Program-made: the position numbers and the translations under genes
Part shown: positions 1 through 8,460 of the stretch, piece by piece
How positions within the stretch are numbered: the stretch's first letter is position 1
Layout of the letters: every line of letters starts with the position of its first letter
The notes under the pieces: generated by a model
Database searches by the model: none
Told to the model about the DNA's origin: nothing
The model's input: only the letters and a program-made list of their open reading frames with translations
Source: Clostridia bacterium
Lineage (GTDB): Bacteria > Bacillota > Clostridia > UBA1381
Assembly: GCA_017935675.1 (NCBI GenBank)
Contig: JAGBHE010000096.1
Coordinates: 1-48,953, forward strand
Direction of reading: 5' to 3'
DNA length: 48,953 bases

Positions 1-135
1 GTAAAGTTAAAAAAAGGGGAAAATAGAATTGTATTAAAGCTTTTAAGAAGAACAGAGAAATTAGTGTTTTCTATAGGACTAAGAAGCTATAATGGGAATC
101 ATTGGCATAGATCAAAATGGTTGACAAAGTATTAA
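1..135 (+). CDS. C-terminal tail of an unidentified protein, cut by the window edge
   Basis: Frame 1 is open from the first base and reads 44 codons to a TAA at 133-135. The tail is basic and ends in a segment with Tyr-Asn-Gly-Asn-His-Trp-His-Arg. I do not recognise the family. The same frame stays open after the TAA to another TAA at 316-318, but that stretch has no start codon and no ribosome binding site, so I do not call it a gene. The terminator at 317-343 would serve this transcript. The visible piece is too short for a functional call. Confidence 0.4.
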   Translation, partial: VKLKKGENRIVLKLLRRTEKLVFSIGLRSYNGNHWHRSKWLTKY

Positions 136-316
136 ACATATTTTCACTGTGCACTTTTCCGTAAGCGTCAAATATTACCCGCATTTATACTGTCGAACCA
201 ATGTGCTGCAACAGGCGCGGAAGGCGATGAGAATGAAACATTCACGATATATGCCTGCCCGGCTGATAAACTGTTGCTATGGAGCAATAAAATTCCGAAA
301 GCTATACGGAAAAACT

Positions 317-343
317 AAGGATGCTGACTCAGCATCCTTTTTT
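317..343 (+). terminator. Rho-independent terminator
   Basis: A 9-bp stem, AAGGATGCT pairing with AGCATCCTT around the loop GACTC, is followed by a run of T. It lies downstream of the truncated left-edge gene and probably ends its transcript. Confidence 0.85.
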
Positions 344-351
344 GATTCATG

Positions 352-376
352 ACACAAGAGAACCGTCCTCTTGTGT
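352..376. repeat. REP-like palindrome, copy 1
   Basis: ACACAAGAG and CTCTTGTGT form a perfect 9-bp inverted repeat around AACCGTC. Related palindromes occur at 29108-29137 and 48674-48700. This looks like a small dispersed REP-like repeat. It has no T tract of its own. Confidence 0.7.
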
Positions 377-479
377 TATAAGATTACAGAATGCACAAAT
401 ACCGTACCCAAAAATTAGGCACGGTATCTGGAAATTTTTGTTATTTAGTTTGTCTGCTTGACGGGGCGGGGTTCAATAT

Positions 480-1109
480 TTATCCCCTTAACCGCTTTAT
501 ACAATATTCTTTCATAAACTCTATAATGGCGGAGTCATCGGCGGATTCGTAAAATTCAAGCAACAAGGTTTTAAACTGCTCTAACTTATCAATAGGTATT
601 TGGAATATTCCTATGTTATTTTCAATTAAGATTTTGTTTGCTATAAGCTGTGCGACTCTTTTGTTTCCGTCTGTAAACATTTGTGTTCTTGCCGTATAAC
701 AGAAAAACTTTAAAGCTTTTAATTCAATATCGTTAATTTTGTCTATCTCCTGAAGGTCTGATTTAATGACAGCACTGTCAGGAAGCTCGGGTTCCCAAGC
801 TGTACCGCCAATCTGAACAGGGAATGTTCTTATTTCGCCGTTGTTTCTGAATAACAGCTCTCCGACAACCTTATTATATTCTCTCAATAACATCACGTTG
901 TCAGGACTGTCCAGGTTATCCAAAAGGAATTGCCAAGCTCTTTTCATATTAATAACAAACAAAACTTCTTCTGATTTTGTTTCAGTAGGAGCATTGGCAA
1001 GGATGGCTTCTGTTTTTGGGAATGTTGTTCCCAATCCCTCAAGGTTGGCGGATTTCCATATACTGTCTACCAATAGCCTTTTCGCCATTTCTATAGCTGT
1101 GTCATGCAT
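480..1109 (-). CDS. Fic-fold protein with degenerate catalytic motif
   Basis: The 209-residue protein has the helical Fic fold core around residues 135-160. Fic enzymes transfer AMP or related groups to target proteins using the motif HxFx(D/E)GN(G/K)RxxR. Here the motif reads QMFTDGNKRVAQ (143-154), so the catalytic His is Gln and the last Arg is also Gln, while Phe, Asp, Gly, Asn, Lys and Arg are kept. An N-terminal SANLEG (20-25) matches the inhibitory [S/T]xxxE[G/N] motif of self-inhibited Fic proteins. A TAAGGAG ribosome binding site lies 11 bases before the ATG. The gene has its own promoter and no toxin or antitoxin partner beside it. Fold assignment is firm; activity is doubtful. Confidence 0.85.
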   Translation of the reverse strand: MHDTAIEMAKRLLVDSIWKSANLEGLGTTFPKTEAILANAPTETKSEEVLFVINMKRAWQFLLDNLDSPDNVMLLREYNKVVGELLFRNNGEIRTFPVQIGGTAWEPELPDSAVIKSDLQEIDKINDIELKALKFFCYTARTQMFTDGNKRVAQLIANKILIENNIGIFQIPIDKLEQFKTLLLEFYESADDSAIIEFMKEYCIKRLRG

Positions 1110-1221
1110 ATATTTATCACTCCTTAAAGCTGTTCTTGTATGCTGATTCAGGATTTAAGTCAGCCTTCCGTTGCAGTTGCCGGCAAATATTCTCAATTGT
1201 TTTAGCGGAATTAACAATATT

Positions 1222-1250
1222 ATTATACACCCTTTTGCGTGAGAAGTCAA
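1222..1250 (-). promoter_or_regulatory. Sigma-A promoter of the Fic-fold gene
   Basis: Reading the minus strand, TTGACT (1245-1250) and TATAAT (1222-1227) are separated by exactly 17 bases. This predicts a leader of about 105 bases before the ATG at 1109. Confidence 0.8.
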
Positions 1251-1305
1251 TTAATCCGGAAATTTTTGCAGAATTTTTATTGTTCTTTTTGCGGGTATAA
1301 TGACT

Positions 1306-2196
1306 TTATTCCTTTGTAATTTCGATGTTGTCGGAGGGAGAATCCATTTGAATCTGAGACAGAACATCCTTTTTCTTATAATAGGACGGCGGACTTCCGG
1401 TGATTTGCTTGAATACGCGGTTAAAATTCTGCGTGCTTGTAAAGCCGCAGCGTTTTGAGATCTGTACTACACTGTAGCTTGAGGAGACAAGCATCGCAAT
1501 TGCTTTTTGAATACGGACGGAGTTTATATATTCAACAAGCGATATGCCGATGTCCTTTTTAAAGCTTCTTGACAGATACGCCGGAGATACATAAAAAATC
1601 TCCGACAGCCGTGTAAGGCTTAACTCCTCACGGTAGTGTTCATTTATATACGTGATAACAGAGTCGCTGCGCGTCGGTACCGGCGGGGCAAGATAGGGGC
1701 TTTTGGTTTGGGCATCATAGTTGCGCTGGCAAAAGGACAGCATCTGCAGAACAATTCCGTATACGGCAAGCTCATATTCAGCGTTCTTATCATGCATCTC
1801 GGTTAAAATTTTCTCAATATAAGACTCGTATATATTCTGTTCATTCTTGGAGAGCGGTATCAGGGAGTAGTTGTTTTTAAAAAATGAATTTGGCTTTTTG
1901 AATTTGTAATGATGGTTGGCCGGTACGGTATTTAGCGAAAAATTAACGATAAAGGTTTTATAAGTTGTTTCCGAGGCATGCATAACCTGGTGAGGAACAT
2001 AAGGAGATATTAAAATAATACTCCCGGGCAGAATGTTTAATGTTTTATTATCAATAATAAAAATGCGCGAGCCTCCCATTAAATAGTAAAGTTCGTAGAT
2101 TTCGTGGCAGTGGTTTACTATATTAATTGTTTTTATGCTTCTGTATTCTATGGAAAAATCCAGATAATTATCATCATATCTCACAACATTATTCAT
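1306..2196 (-). CDS. AraC-family transcriptional regulator
   Basis: The protein has 296 residues from the chosen start. The first ~130 residues form a cupin-like sugar-sensing domain (HCHEIYELYYLMGG, then a PGSIILISPYVPH turn). The last ~100 hold the two helix-turn-helix motifs of the AraC family, including LTRLSEIFYVSPAYLSRSFK and a second HTH ending in the GFTSTQNFNRVFK recognition segment. I start at 2196 because GAGG lies 8 bases upstream and the gene's promoter (2270-2298) sits inside the longer open frame that reaches 2325. It is transcribed away from locus A, whose first gene starts 570 bases off, so control of that operon is likely but not shown. Confidence 0.9.
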   Translation of the reverse strand: MNNVVRYDDNYLDFSIEYRSIKTINIVNHCHEIYELYYLMGGSRIFIIDNKTLNILPGSIILISPYVPHQVMHASETTYKTFIVNFSLNTVPANHHYKFKKPNSFFKNNYSLIPLSKNEQNIYESYIEKILTEMHDKNAEYELAVYGIVLQMLSFCQRNYDAQTKSPYLAPPVPTRSDSVITYINEHYREELSLTRLSEIFYVSPAYLSRSFKKDIGISLVEYINSVRIQKAIAMLVSSSYSVVQISKRCGFTSTQNFNRVFKQITGSPPSYYKKKDVLSQIQMDSPSDNIEITKE

Positions 2197-2269
2197 AAAT
2201 TTAACCTCATTTCCCGTTTTAAATTTCAGTTTTTTTATTATTTCACAGGTATTACAGTCTGTAAAATTA

Positions 2270-2298
2270 AGTATAACATATTTTATGACAAAATTCAA
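2270..2298 (-). promoter_or_regulatory. Promoter of the AraC gene
   Basis: On the minus strand TTGAAT (2293-2298) and TATACT (2270-2275) are separated by 17 bases. The predicted start of transcription lies about 65 bases before the ATG at 2196. Confidence 0.7.
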
Positions 2299-2576
2299 GA
2301 GGTTTTTGAAGAAACATGACAACATAATAGAGTTTGTTTGTGATATTATATAGTAAAAGCAAACATTACGTTTATTTAATGTAAAATTTGCTTAAAATCA
2401 AAACACATTAACTAATATTTTTAGGATAGGAGTGTGGGGATTATTGGCTATTGGAAGAAAAAGCAAATATAAAACCAAATTATTATGCGGCTGTGATCGG
2501 ACTTAAATGATAAATAAAGGCTGAGTATTTCCAACCTTTTACTAACGGGATACGACTTATACATTATTGTAATATA
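2299..2576. other. AT-rich intergenic region, no gene seen
   Basis: This stretch between the AraC gene and locus A contains no convincing open frame with a ribosome binding site and no clear hairpin. A GGAG at about 2428 precedes only very short frames. It may hold further operator sites. Confidence 0.5.
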
Positions 2577-2616
2577 CGCAACTAAAATCATATATTTTAT
2601 GTCTTTTTTTGAATTG
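2577..2616 (+). promoter_or_regulatory. 40-bp conserved upstream element, copy A
   Basis: These 40 bases are repeated exactly, in inverted orientation, at 28169-28208. In both places the element ends at the -35 box of a promoter pointing away from it (locus A here, Gfo/Idh there). It contains CATATATTTTATG followed by a run of seven T and GAATTG. Conservation of a non-coding block at the same distance from two promoters suggests an operator or activator site. Confidence 0.75.
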
Positions 2617-2642
2617 AATTATTATTTGGGCTGTTATATAAT
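2614..2642 (+). promoter_or_regulatory. Promoter of locus A
   Basis: TTGAAT (2614-2619) and TATAAT (2637-2642) are separated by 17 bases. The predicted leader is about 117 bases to the ATG at 2766. The -35 box overlaps the end of the conserved 40-bp element, as expected for a promoter controlled by an AraC-type activator. Confidence 0.8.
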
Positions 2643-2765
2643 AATCGTATCTTAACAGTGATAGGGGAAAAGAGCAGCATAACAAAATTTATTAATTACA
2701 GTCGAAAGGCGGCGGTTTTGGGTTATGACCGCATCGGTGTCTTTCGCGGAAAGAAGGTATGAAAA

Positions 2766-5501
2766 ATGAAGAACACAAACACAAAAAGATTTGTATCGGG
2801 TTTTTCGGCTGTTGCAATCCTTGCCGGTTGTTTCTGTACGGCTTTGTCTGCGGCATCCGCCGAAGAGGTTCCTGTTTACAAACAGAGCGCTTTCTATGAT
2901 TTTGAGGGAGCAAACGATAGTGTTGAATCTCTCGGAATCAAGACGGCAGTCGGCGACCCGGGTGACACATTTGAGCTCAGCGCTGTTTCCGACGATGAAA
3001 AGTATGTAAAGGGAACAAAAGAATTTAAGGTTATGGATATGAATCCGTTTATTGACGGGGTAAACACGAAAAAGAATTATCCTTATGCTGCGATTCCAAT
3101 TGGAGATGAATGGTATTTCGGAGGGTATGGAGACAGAACGGATTTGGCAAACACCTATGCGGAAATTGCATTTGATTTCAAATCCCTTGATATTTTGAAA
3201 TCAAACGGCGGACGAATCATGAAGCTTGGTCTTGTGTCCAGTTGGAAGGATACTCCTGACTTTGGAACAGGTTATTTGCATATGAACTTTGAAGGGGGGC
3301 AGGTTAAATTTTATAATAACTATGGTTCAACCTTCAATGCAGGCGACTTCTCGAACAATCCGGACCATGTATTTGCAACGCTCAATGACAACAGTATAAC
3401 GGGCATAGACGGAGAGGATTTGAATATTCGCCTTGTCCTTCAGCTGTATGACAAAGACGGGAAACCGTTTACAGGGAAAAATTCTTTGCAGGGTGCAAAG
3501 GTGACTGCAGTTTATATCAACGGAAAAGCAATGACGCTGAGCAGCGATCCTGAGTTGTTGGTATGGAACGGGCGAACCGTCACAAATCACCATTCGTTTG
3601 ACAAGCTGGGAATATCCCTCGGTCATCGCAACGAGAATATTAATGCGGGATTTACCGTTGACAACTTGTCCGTCATCAGCTATCAGTCGAGCGACGGAAC
3701 ATCGCCGTATATTGACAAAAGCGGGCTTAAGGCTGCGATTAAAGAGAAGGCAGGAACGGTGAATGCTGAGTTTCTGAAGGGTGCAGGTAAGGTGTACACC
3801 AATCCGGCTGCTTCAAAAGCTGATGTTGAGACAGCCGAAACCCTTCTTGATGCTTACAAGAAATTCTATAATTTTGAGGGAGCAAACGATAGTGTTGAAT
3901 CTCTCAAAATCAAGACTTACATCGATGATGGGGGCGCTGCATTCGAACTCAGCAACGTTGTCGAGGAGGAAAAGTACGTAAAGGGGACAAAGGAATTTAA
4001 GGTTACGGACACGAGCCCGTATATGGTGTCAGACGAAACGGGTGGAAAGAATCCTCCTTATATTGCATTCCCTATGGGAGAAACCTGGTATAGCGATGCT
4101 GACAATTCCAATTTTAGTAAACCCAACCTTGACAAGGCAAACACCTATACGGAAATTGCATTTGACTTCAAGTCGAATGATATTATAAAGTCCGGCGGCG
4201 GAGAGCTTATAAAGCTGAGTCTTATTCCTAATTGGCTAGACGATGCAAATCAGCTTAAAGCAGGTTTTTTGCATCTGGTTTATAAAAAGGGTCAATTTAC
4301 ATTCTACAACTCCTATAACGCAAACGACACTACATCAGTGTTTGAGAATGAGGCTTATCAATTGGCGACGCTCCGGGATGAGAGTATAACGGATGCAGAC
4401 GGTGCCGATTTGAATATTCGTCTTGTCATTCAGCTGTATGACGAAAACGGTAACGCGTTTACCAATTTAAAAACCAATTTGCACCAGCCGGGAGCAAAGG
4501 TGACTGCGATCTATATTAACGGACAGGCGATGACGATGAGCAGCGACCCTGATTTATTGGTGTGGAATAGGACAGGGGGTTCTAATCGTGCGTTTGATAA
4601 GCTGGGAATAACCTTCAGCCAATACAGCAGGAATATTAGTTCAGGATTTAACATAGATAACTTGTCTTTCATCAGCTATCAGTCGAACGACGGAACATCA
4701 CCGTATGTTGACAAGAGCGGGCTTAAGGCGGCGATTAAAAAGAATGCCGGGACGGCGGATGCCGAAACTCTGAATGCGGCAGTTGAGCTATATAACAATC
4801 CGCTTGCTTCAAAGGCTCAGGTAGATGCGGCAGCTGCAAAGCTTGACAATGCAATTGAAGAGCTTATTCGCAGGGAATTCACTTGGGATGCGGTAAGCAG
4901 CGATCAGAGCATAGACGGAGTAACAAAAGATTTGACGCTCCCGACAACGTTTGCAAGCTCTGTCGGCAACCTTGATGTTATATGGAGCTCATCGGATAAG
5001 ACCTTCTTATCGGATACGGGTAAGGTAATACGTCCTTACAGCGACAGACAGGTAACATTAACCGCGACACTTGTATCGGGTCAGTATGCCGATATTCGCG
5101 TTGAGGTGCCGTTCGTTGTCACAATTTTAAACGACGCGGCAGAGAATAAGGATCTTTTCTCGTTCAGTGGGCTCGGCTTTACCGACGGGGACGGACAGGT
5201 TTCGACCGTTCCGCGAAGCGGCGGAAAAGTAAGCGATGTCAAGGTACTGAGCCGCGGCACCGAAGCGGGGACGGTTATAACGGCTGTCTATACCGCAGAT
5301 AACACATTGTACACATTGGGCATGAATAAAATAACACCGACCGCAGCAGACGAAGCGCTGAGCGCACCGATGAATATTACTCTGCCAACGGAGCTTGCAG
5401 GCTGCACAATCAAGGTGTTCGTATGGAACTTCGATTCCATAGCTCCTTTAATGAAGGTGAGCACTTACAATGTGAATGATTATATTGCCGGCGATACGTG
5501 A
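2766..5501 (+). CDS. Secreted modular carbohydrate-binding-type protein, N-terminal part of a TGA-split CE12 protein
   Basis: The protein has 911 residues before an in-frame TGA. Residues 1-32 are a signal peptide ending ASA-EE. Two homologous modules of about 300 residues follow (about 41-365 and 367-700), each opening with FY-[DN]-FEGANDSVESL and closing with a DNLS...ISYQS strand and a short FIVAR-like helical hairpin. They look like concanavalin/laminin-G-type sandwiches. Residues ~704-790 are a bacterial Ig-like domain (aBig type), and ~796-911 a beta domain ending in the KVFVWNFDSIAPLMK signature common in clostridial secreted proteins. An AAGAAGGT ribosome binding site precedes the ATG. 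The frame continues after the TGA straight into a GDSL esterase domain. First gene of locus A. Confidence 0.85.
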   Translation: MKNTNTKRFVSGFSAVAILAGCFCTALSAASAEEVPVYKQSAFYDFEGANDSVESLGIKTAVGDPGDTFELSAVSDDEKYVKGTKEFKVMDMNPFIDGVNTKKNYPYAAIPIGDEWYFGGYGDRTDLANTYAEIAFDFKSLDILKSNGGRIMKLGLVSSWKDTPDFGTGYLHMNFEGGQVKFYNNYGSTFNAGDFSNNPDHVFATLNDNSITGIDGEDLNIRLVLQLYDKDGKPFTGKNSLQGAKVTAVYINGKAMTLSSDPELLVWNGRTVTNHHSFDKLGISLGHRNENINAGFTVDNLSVISYQSSDGTSPYIDKSGLKAAIKEKAGTVNAEFLKGAGKVYTNPAASKADVETAETLLDAYKKFYNFEGANDSVESLKIKTYIDDGGAAFELSNVVEEEKYVKGTKEFKVTDTSPYMVSDETGGKNPPYIAFPMGETWYSDADNSNFSKPNLDKANTYTEIAFDFKSNDIIKSGGGELIKLSLIPNWLDDANQLKAGFLHLVYKKGQFTFYNSYNANDTTSVFENEAYQLATLRDESITDADGADLNIRLVIQLYDENGNAFTNLKTNLHQPGAKVTAIYINGQAMTMSSDPDLLVWNRTGGSNRAFDKLGITFSQYSRNISSGFNIDNLSFISYQSNDGTSPYVDKSGLKAAIKKNAGTADAETLNAAVELYNNPLASKAQVDAAAAKLDNAIEELIRREFTWDAVSSDQSIDGVTKDLTLPTTFASSVGNLDVIWSSSDKTFLSDTGKVIRPYSDRQVTLTATLVSGQYADIRVEVPFVVTILNDAAENKDLFSFSGLGFTDGDGQVSTVPRSGGKVSDVKVLSRGTEAGTVITAVYTADNTLYTLGMNKITPTAADEALSAPMNITLPTELAGCTIKVFVWNFDSIAPLMKVSTYNVNDYIAGDT

Positions 5502-6155
5502 ATCTTTATAGCCGGTGATTCGACAGCGCAGACCTACGGTGCGGATAGCGCTCCCCTGACAGGCTGGGGACAGGTGTTTGATAAGTTCGTTGATACTGAG
5601 AGAGTGTCTATTAAAAATAATGCTGTGGGCGGACGAGGCGCAAAGATGTTTTATGAGGAAGGCTTCTATCAGGATGGAATAAAAGGCGTTATGAGTAAGG
5701 GAGATTACATCTTTATCCAGTTCGGACATAACGATTGGAAGAACGGAAGCTCTGAGTCGGAGTACAAGGAGTACCTCGGAAAGTACATAGATGACGCCCG
5801 CAGGGCGGGTGTAACTCCGGTTATACTGACCTCTATTACAAGATGTGTATTCAGAGACGGAAAAATAAACCGTAACGAACAGAATATGCAGCTTTATGTT
5901 GATGCGGCAAAGGCTGTTGCACAGGATAAGAACGCAGCGTGCATTGATATGTTTGAGAAGTCGGTTGCCTATCTTGAGAGCTTGGGAGAGACAGAAGCCG
6001 CAAAGCTTTATATGGGCAACGGTGACGTGACGCATTTTAATACTTACGGCGCCGAGGTCTATGCGGGCTTTATCAGAGATTTGATAAGAGAAAGCAATCA
6101 TTCGTCACTGGACGGTCTTAAGGATTGTCTTAAGGATTATACGGCGGTGCAATAA
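5502..6155 (+). pseudogene. CE12-like rhamnogalacturonan acetylesterase domain stranded behind an in-frame TGA
   Basis: The same frame as the upstream gene continues without indels for 217 residues after TGA 5499-5501. It begins IFIAGDSTAQTYG, the SGNH/GDSL block I with the catalytic Ser at codon 5520-5522. It then has FGHNDW (block III Gly/Asn, 5721-5738) and DVTH (block V Asp and His, 6024-6035), so all catalytic residues of a CE12 rhamnogalacturonan acetylesterase are present. The only inner start, a GTG at 5574, would lose the catalytic Ser. The domain is therefore made only by TGA readthrough or in relatives without the stop; otherwise it is a fresh nonsense mutation or a sequencing error. 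CE12 enzymes remove acetyl groups from pectin backbones. Confidence 0.8.
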
Positions 6156-6174
6156 GAGCAATGTGCCGTGTGCT

Positions 6175-6193
6175 GCAGCGCAGTTTGCGCTGC
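6175..6193. other. GC-rich hairpin between the esterase domain and GH105
   Basis: GCAGCGCA pairs perfectly with TGCGCTGC around the loop GTT. No T run follows, so it is not a standard terminator. It may stabilise or process the operon mRNA. The rest of 6156-6314 is AT-rich, with the short direct repeats CCGAATT-CCGAATT at about 6275-6290. Confidence 0.5.
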
Positions 6194-6314
6194 GGCGCGC
6201 GGGCTTGACATTATAATTGAAAATGGAAAATTTCGGTTGAAAACTGCGTTTTTCTAAACTTGCGAATTACGCATTCCGAATTCCGAATTAAAAAAATGGG
6301 GAGAGAGCAAATAT

Positions 6315-7424
6315 ATGATTAATTGCGGCACAGACTGCAAGCCCATAGAGTATGCAAAGGCGGCGTGTGACACGTTAATGAATAAGTTCACAGACCCGAA
6401 TACACTTCCGCCTGCAGGGGCATTTCACTATCACCAGGGAGTCTTTTTGTCGGGCATGGAGCAGACGTATCTGTGTACGGGAGAGCAGAAATACAGCGAT
6501 TATATAAAGGGCTGGGTCGACAGCATCATTGACGAAAACGGCGTAATAACCGCTTACAACGAAAAGACCCTTGACGATTTGCGCTCGGGGACACTCCTTT
6601 TCGGATTGTATGACAGGACGAAGGATACAAGGTATGAAAAGCCTATGCACACAATCTATGGACACCTTGCAGATTGGCCGAAAAACAAAGAGGGCGGCTT
6701 TTGGCATAAGTTTTGTGATAAGGATCAGATGTGGCTCGATGGGCTGTATATGGCGGGACCGTTTTTGACAATGTATGAAGAACGGTTCGGCAAGGCGGGC
6801 TGTATCGATGAGGCAGTCAGACAGGCAGAGCTTATGTGGCGCCACAACCGTGACCTTGGGACGGGACTTATGTACCACGCGTGGGACTGCGAAAAAATAC
6901 AGCCCTGGGCGAATCCGGAAACAGGCTGCTCTCCCGAATTTTGGGGCAGGGCGATTGGTTGGTATATTACGGCGCTTTGCGATATGCTTGATTACATTCC
7001 AAAGGACAATGAAAACAGGGACTTTTTAATCAGCTGTTTGACAGAACTGGCGAAAGCTCTTGTTAAGTATCAGGATGCAAGCAGCGGACTTTGGTATCAG
7101 GTGGTCAACCGCGGCGATGACAAGGGAAATTGGACGGAGCTTTCGTGCTCGTCACTGTTTACTTACGGAATATCGAAGGCGGCAAGACTTTCGTATATCG
7201 ATAAAGGTTATGCAAAATACGCATTGCGGGGGTACGAAGGGGTCATATCAGCGATAACAATGAATGACGATGGGTCCCTTATTCTTCCCGGAATTTGTAT
7301 TGGAACTGGTGTAGGAGATTATGATTTCTATATACACAGAGACACGGTGGTAAATGATCTTCACGGTATGGGGGCGTTTACGCTTATGTGCTGTGAGTTG
7401 GAAAGACTTTTGAGCGTGTATTAA
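6315..7424 (+). CDS. GH105 unsaturated rhamnogalacturonyl/glucuronyl hydrolase (YteR-like)
   Basis: The 369-residue protein is the usual length for this (alpha/alpha)6-barrel family, which removes the 4,5-unsaturated uronic acid left by lyases at the non-reducing end of pectic oligosaccharides. LDGLYM places the catalytic Asp at 142 and MYHAWD places the partner His at 188, close to Asp143 and His189 of Bacillus subtilis YteR. FWGRAIGW and GNWTELSCSSLFTYGI are further family blocks. There is no signal peptide, so it works in the cytoplasm on imported products. GGGGAGAG lies before the ATG. It sits directly before a YtcP/LplB-type importer, as in the B. subtilis rhamnogalacturonan cluster, so RG-I is the likely substrate. 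Ulvan- or GAG-type substrates are also known in this family. Confidence 0.93.
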   Translation: MINCGTDCKPIEYAKAACDTLMNKFTDPNTLPPAGAFHYHQGVFLSGMEQTYLCTGEQKYSDYIKGWVDSIIDENGVITAYNEKTLDDLRSGTLLFGLYDRTKDTRYEKPMHTIYGHLADWPKNKEGGFWHKFCDKDQMWLDGLYMAGPFLTMYEERFGKAGCIDEAVRQAELMWRHNRDLGTGLMYHAWDCEKIQPWANPETGCSPEFWGRAIGWYITALCDMLDYIPKDNENRDFLISCLTELAKALVKYQDASSGLWYQVVNRGDDKGNWTELSCSSLFTYGISKAARLSYIDKGYAKYALRGYEGVISAITMNDDGSLILPGICIGTGVGDYDFYIHRDTVVNDLHGMGAFTLMCCELERLLSVY

Positions 7425-7554
7425 AACACATTAATATTTAAATATTGTACATAGTAATTCAGACACGAAGAAATTACCGTTATCTTCACGCGATGAGCGC
7501 AAAGACTTGCGGGCGGAGATTTCGGCAGAAGGGTATGAAAGGAGCGGATTGCCG

Positions 7555-8460
7555 GTGAAATACAGGGCGAACGGCAGCAGACTTACGATTACAAAAGGGC
7601 AGCGGGTTTTTAATGTATTTAACGTACTTATTATGATTGCGTTGTCCGTGATAATGTTCTATCCGATGTGGCATGTGTTTTGTGCATCTTTCAGCAATCC
7701 AAAGGCGCTGATAGGGTACAGAGGGATTTTGCTGGCACCTCTTGAGCCGACGCTTTTGTCCTATAAAATGATGTTTAAAAATTCGATGCTTATTACAGGC
7801 TATAAAAACACTCTTATTATTCTGACGGCGGGAACGGCGCTGAGCATTCTTCTTACCTCAGTCTGCGCGTATGTTCTCTCGCGGAAAAATGTGTACTGGA
7901 ATAAGCTGTTCAGCCGCATTATCATTCTGACGATGTTTTTCGGCGGCGGTCTGGTTCCCACGTATCTGGTGGTCAGTAAGACGCTGCATATGAATAATAC
8001 TCTCTGGGCGCTGTTTGTGCCGAATGCACTCTCCGTCTACAATATGTTGATAATGCGAACCTCCTTTGCCGGGATTCCGCAAAGCTTGGAGGAATCGGCA
8101 AAGCTCGACGGCGCCGGTGAATGGACCATTCTTTTCAGAATAATAATTCCGCTGTCAAAGGCGATTATCGCGGTTATGGTTTTGTATTACGGTGTCGGAT
8201 ATTGGAACTCCTGGTTCGATGCGTCGATATATCTTAAGGACAGAGAGCTTTATCCGCTGCAGCTTTTCCTCAGGGAAATACTGATTACAAACGATACGAC
8301 GCAGATGGCAAGCGGAGTCGGAGATATGGATAAGGAATCTGTCGGTGAAACAATTAAATATTCCGTTATTATTTTCGCAACGGTGCCTATCCTTTGCGTA
8401 TATCCGTTTTTGCAAAAATACTTCGTTCAGGGCGTTATGATTGGAGCGGTGAAGGGATGA
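7555..8460 (+). CDS. Carbohydrate ABC transporter permease, YtcP/LplC type
   Basis: A 301-residue inner-membrane permease with about six membrane spans. The EAA loop EESAKLDGAGEWTILFRIIIP contacts the ATPase. The protein ends FVQGVMIGAVKG, typical of YtcP-like subunits. I choose the GTG at 7555 because AAAGGAG lies 10 bases upstream; an open frame back to a TTG at 7507 has no good binding site. It pairs with the next gene and imports oligosaccharides delivered by the lipoprotein at 9632. The stop overlaps the next start as ATGA. Confidence 0.92.
   Translation: MKYRANGSRLTITKGQRVFNVFNVLIMIALSVIMFYPMWHVFCASFSNPKALIGYRGILLAPLEPTLLSYKMMFKNSMLITGYKNTLIILTAGTALSILLTSVCAYVLSRKNVYWNKLFSRIIILTMFFGGGLVPTYLVVSKTLHMNNTLWALFVPNALSVYNMLIMRTSFAGIPQSLEESAKLDGAGEWTILFRIIIPLSKAIIAVMVLYYGVGYWNSWFDASIYLKDRELYPLQLFLREILITNDTTQMASGVGDMDKESVGETIKYSVIIFATVPILCVYPFLQKYFVQGVMIGAVKG

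Noticed and set aside
149..352. A 67-codon plus-strand open frame
   Set aside because: It lacks a ribosome binding site, runs through the terminator hairpin and has an unlikely composition.
5499..5501. TGA decoded as an amino acid by a changed genetic code or as selenocysteine
   Set aside because: Other genes in the window end properly at TGA, and there is no sign of a selenoprotein family here. Only occasional readthrough or mutation remains.
5448..6101. Minus-strand 217-codon open frame opposite the CE12 domain
   Set aside because: The plus strand encodes a recognisable esterase. The antisense product has no domain features.
6204..6215. TTGACA followed at once by TTATAATT before the GH105 gene, resembling a promoter
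   Set aside because: The two boxes are almost adjacent instead of about 17 bases apart, and no -10 box lies at the right distance.
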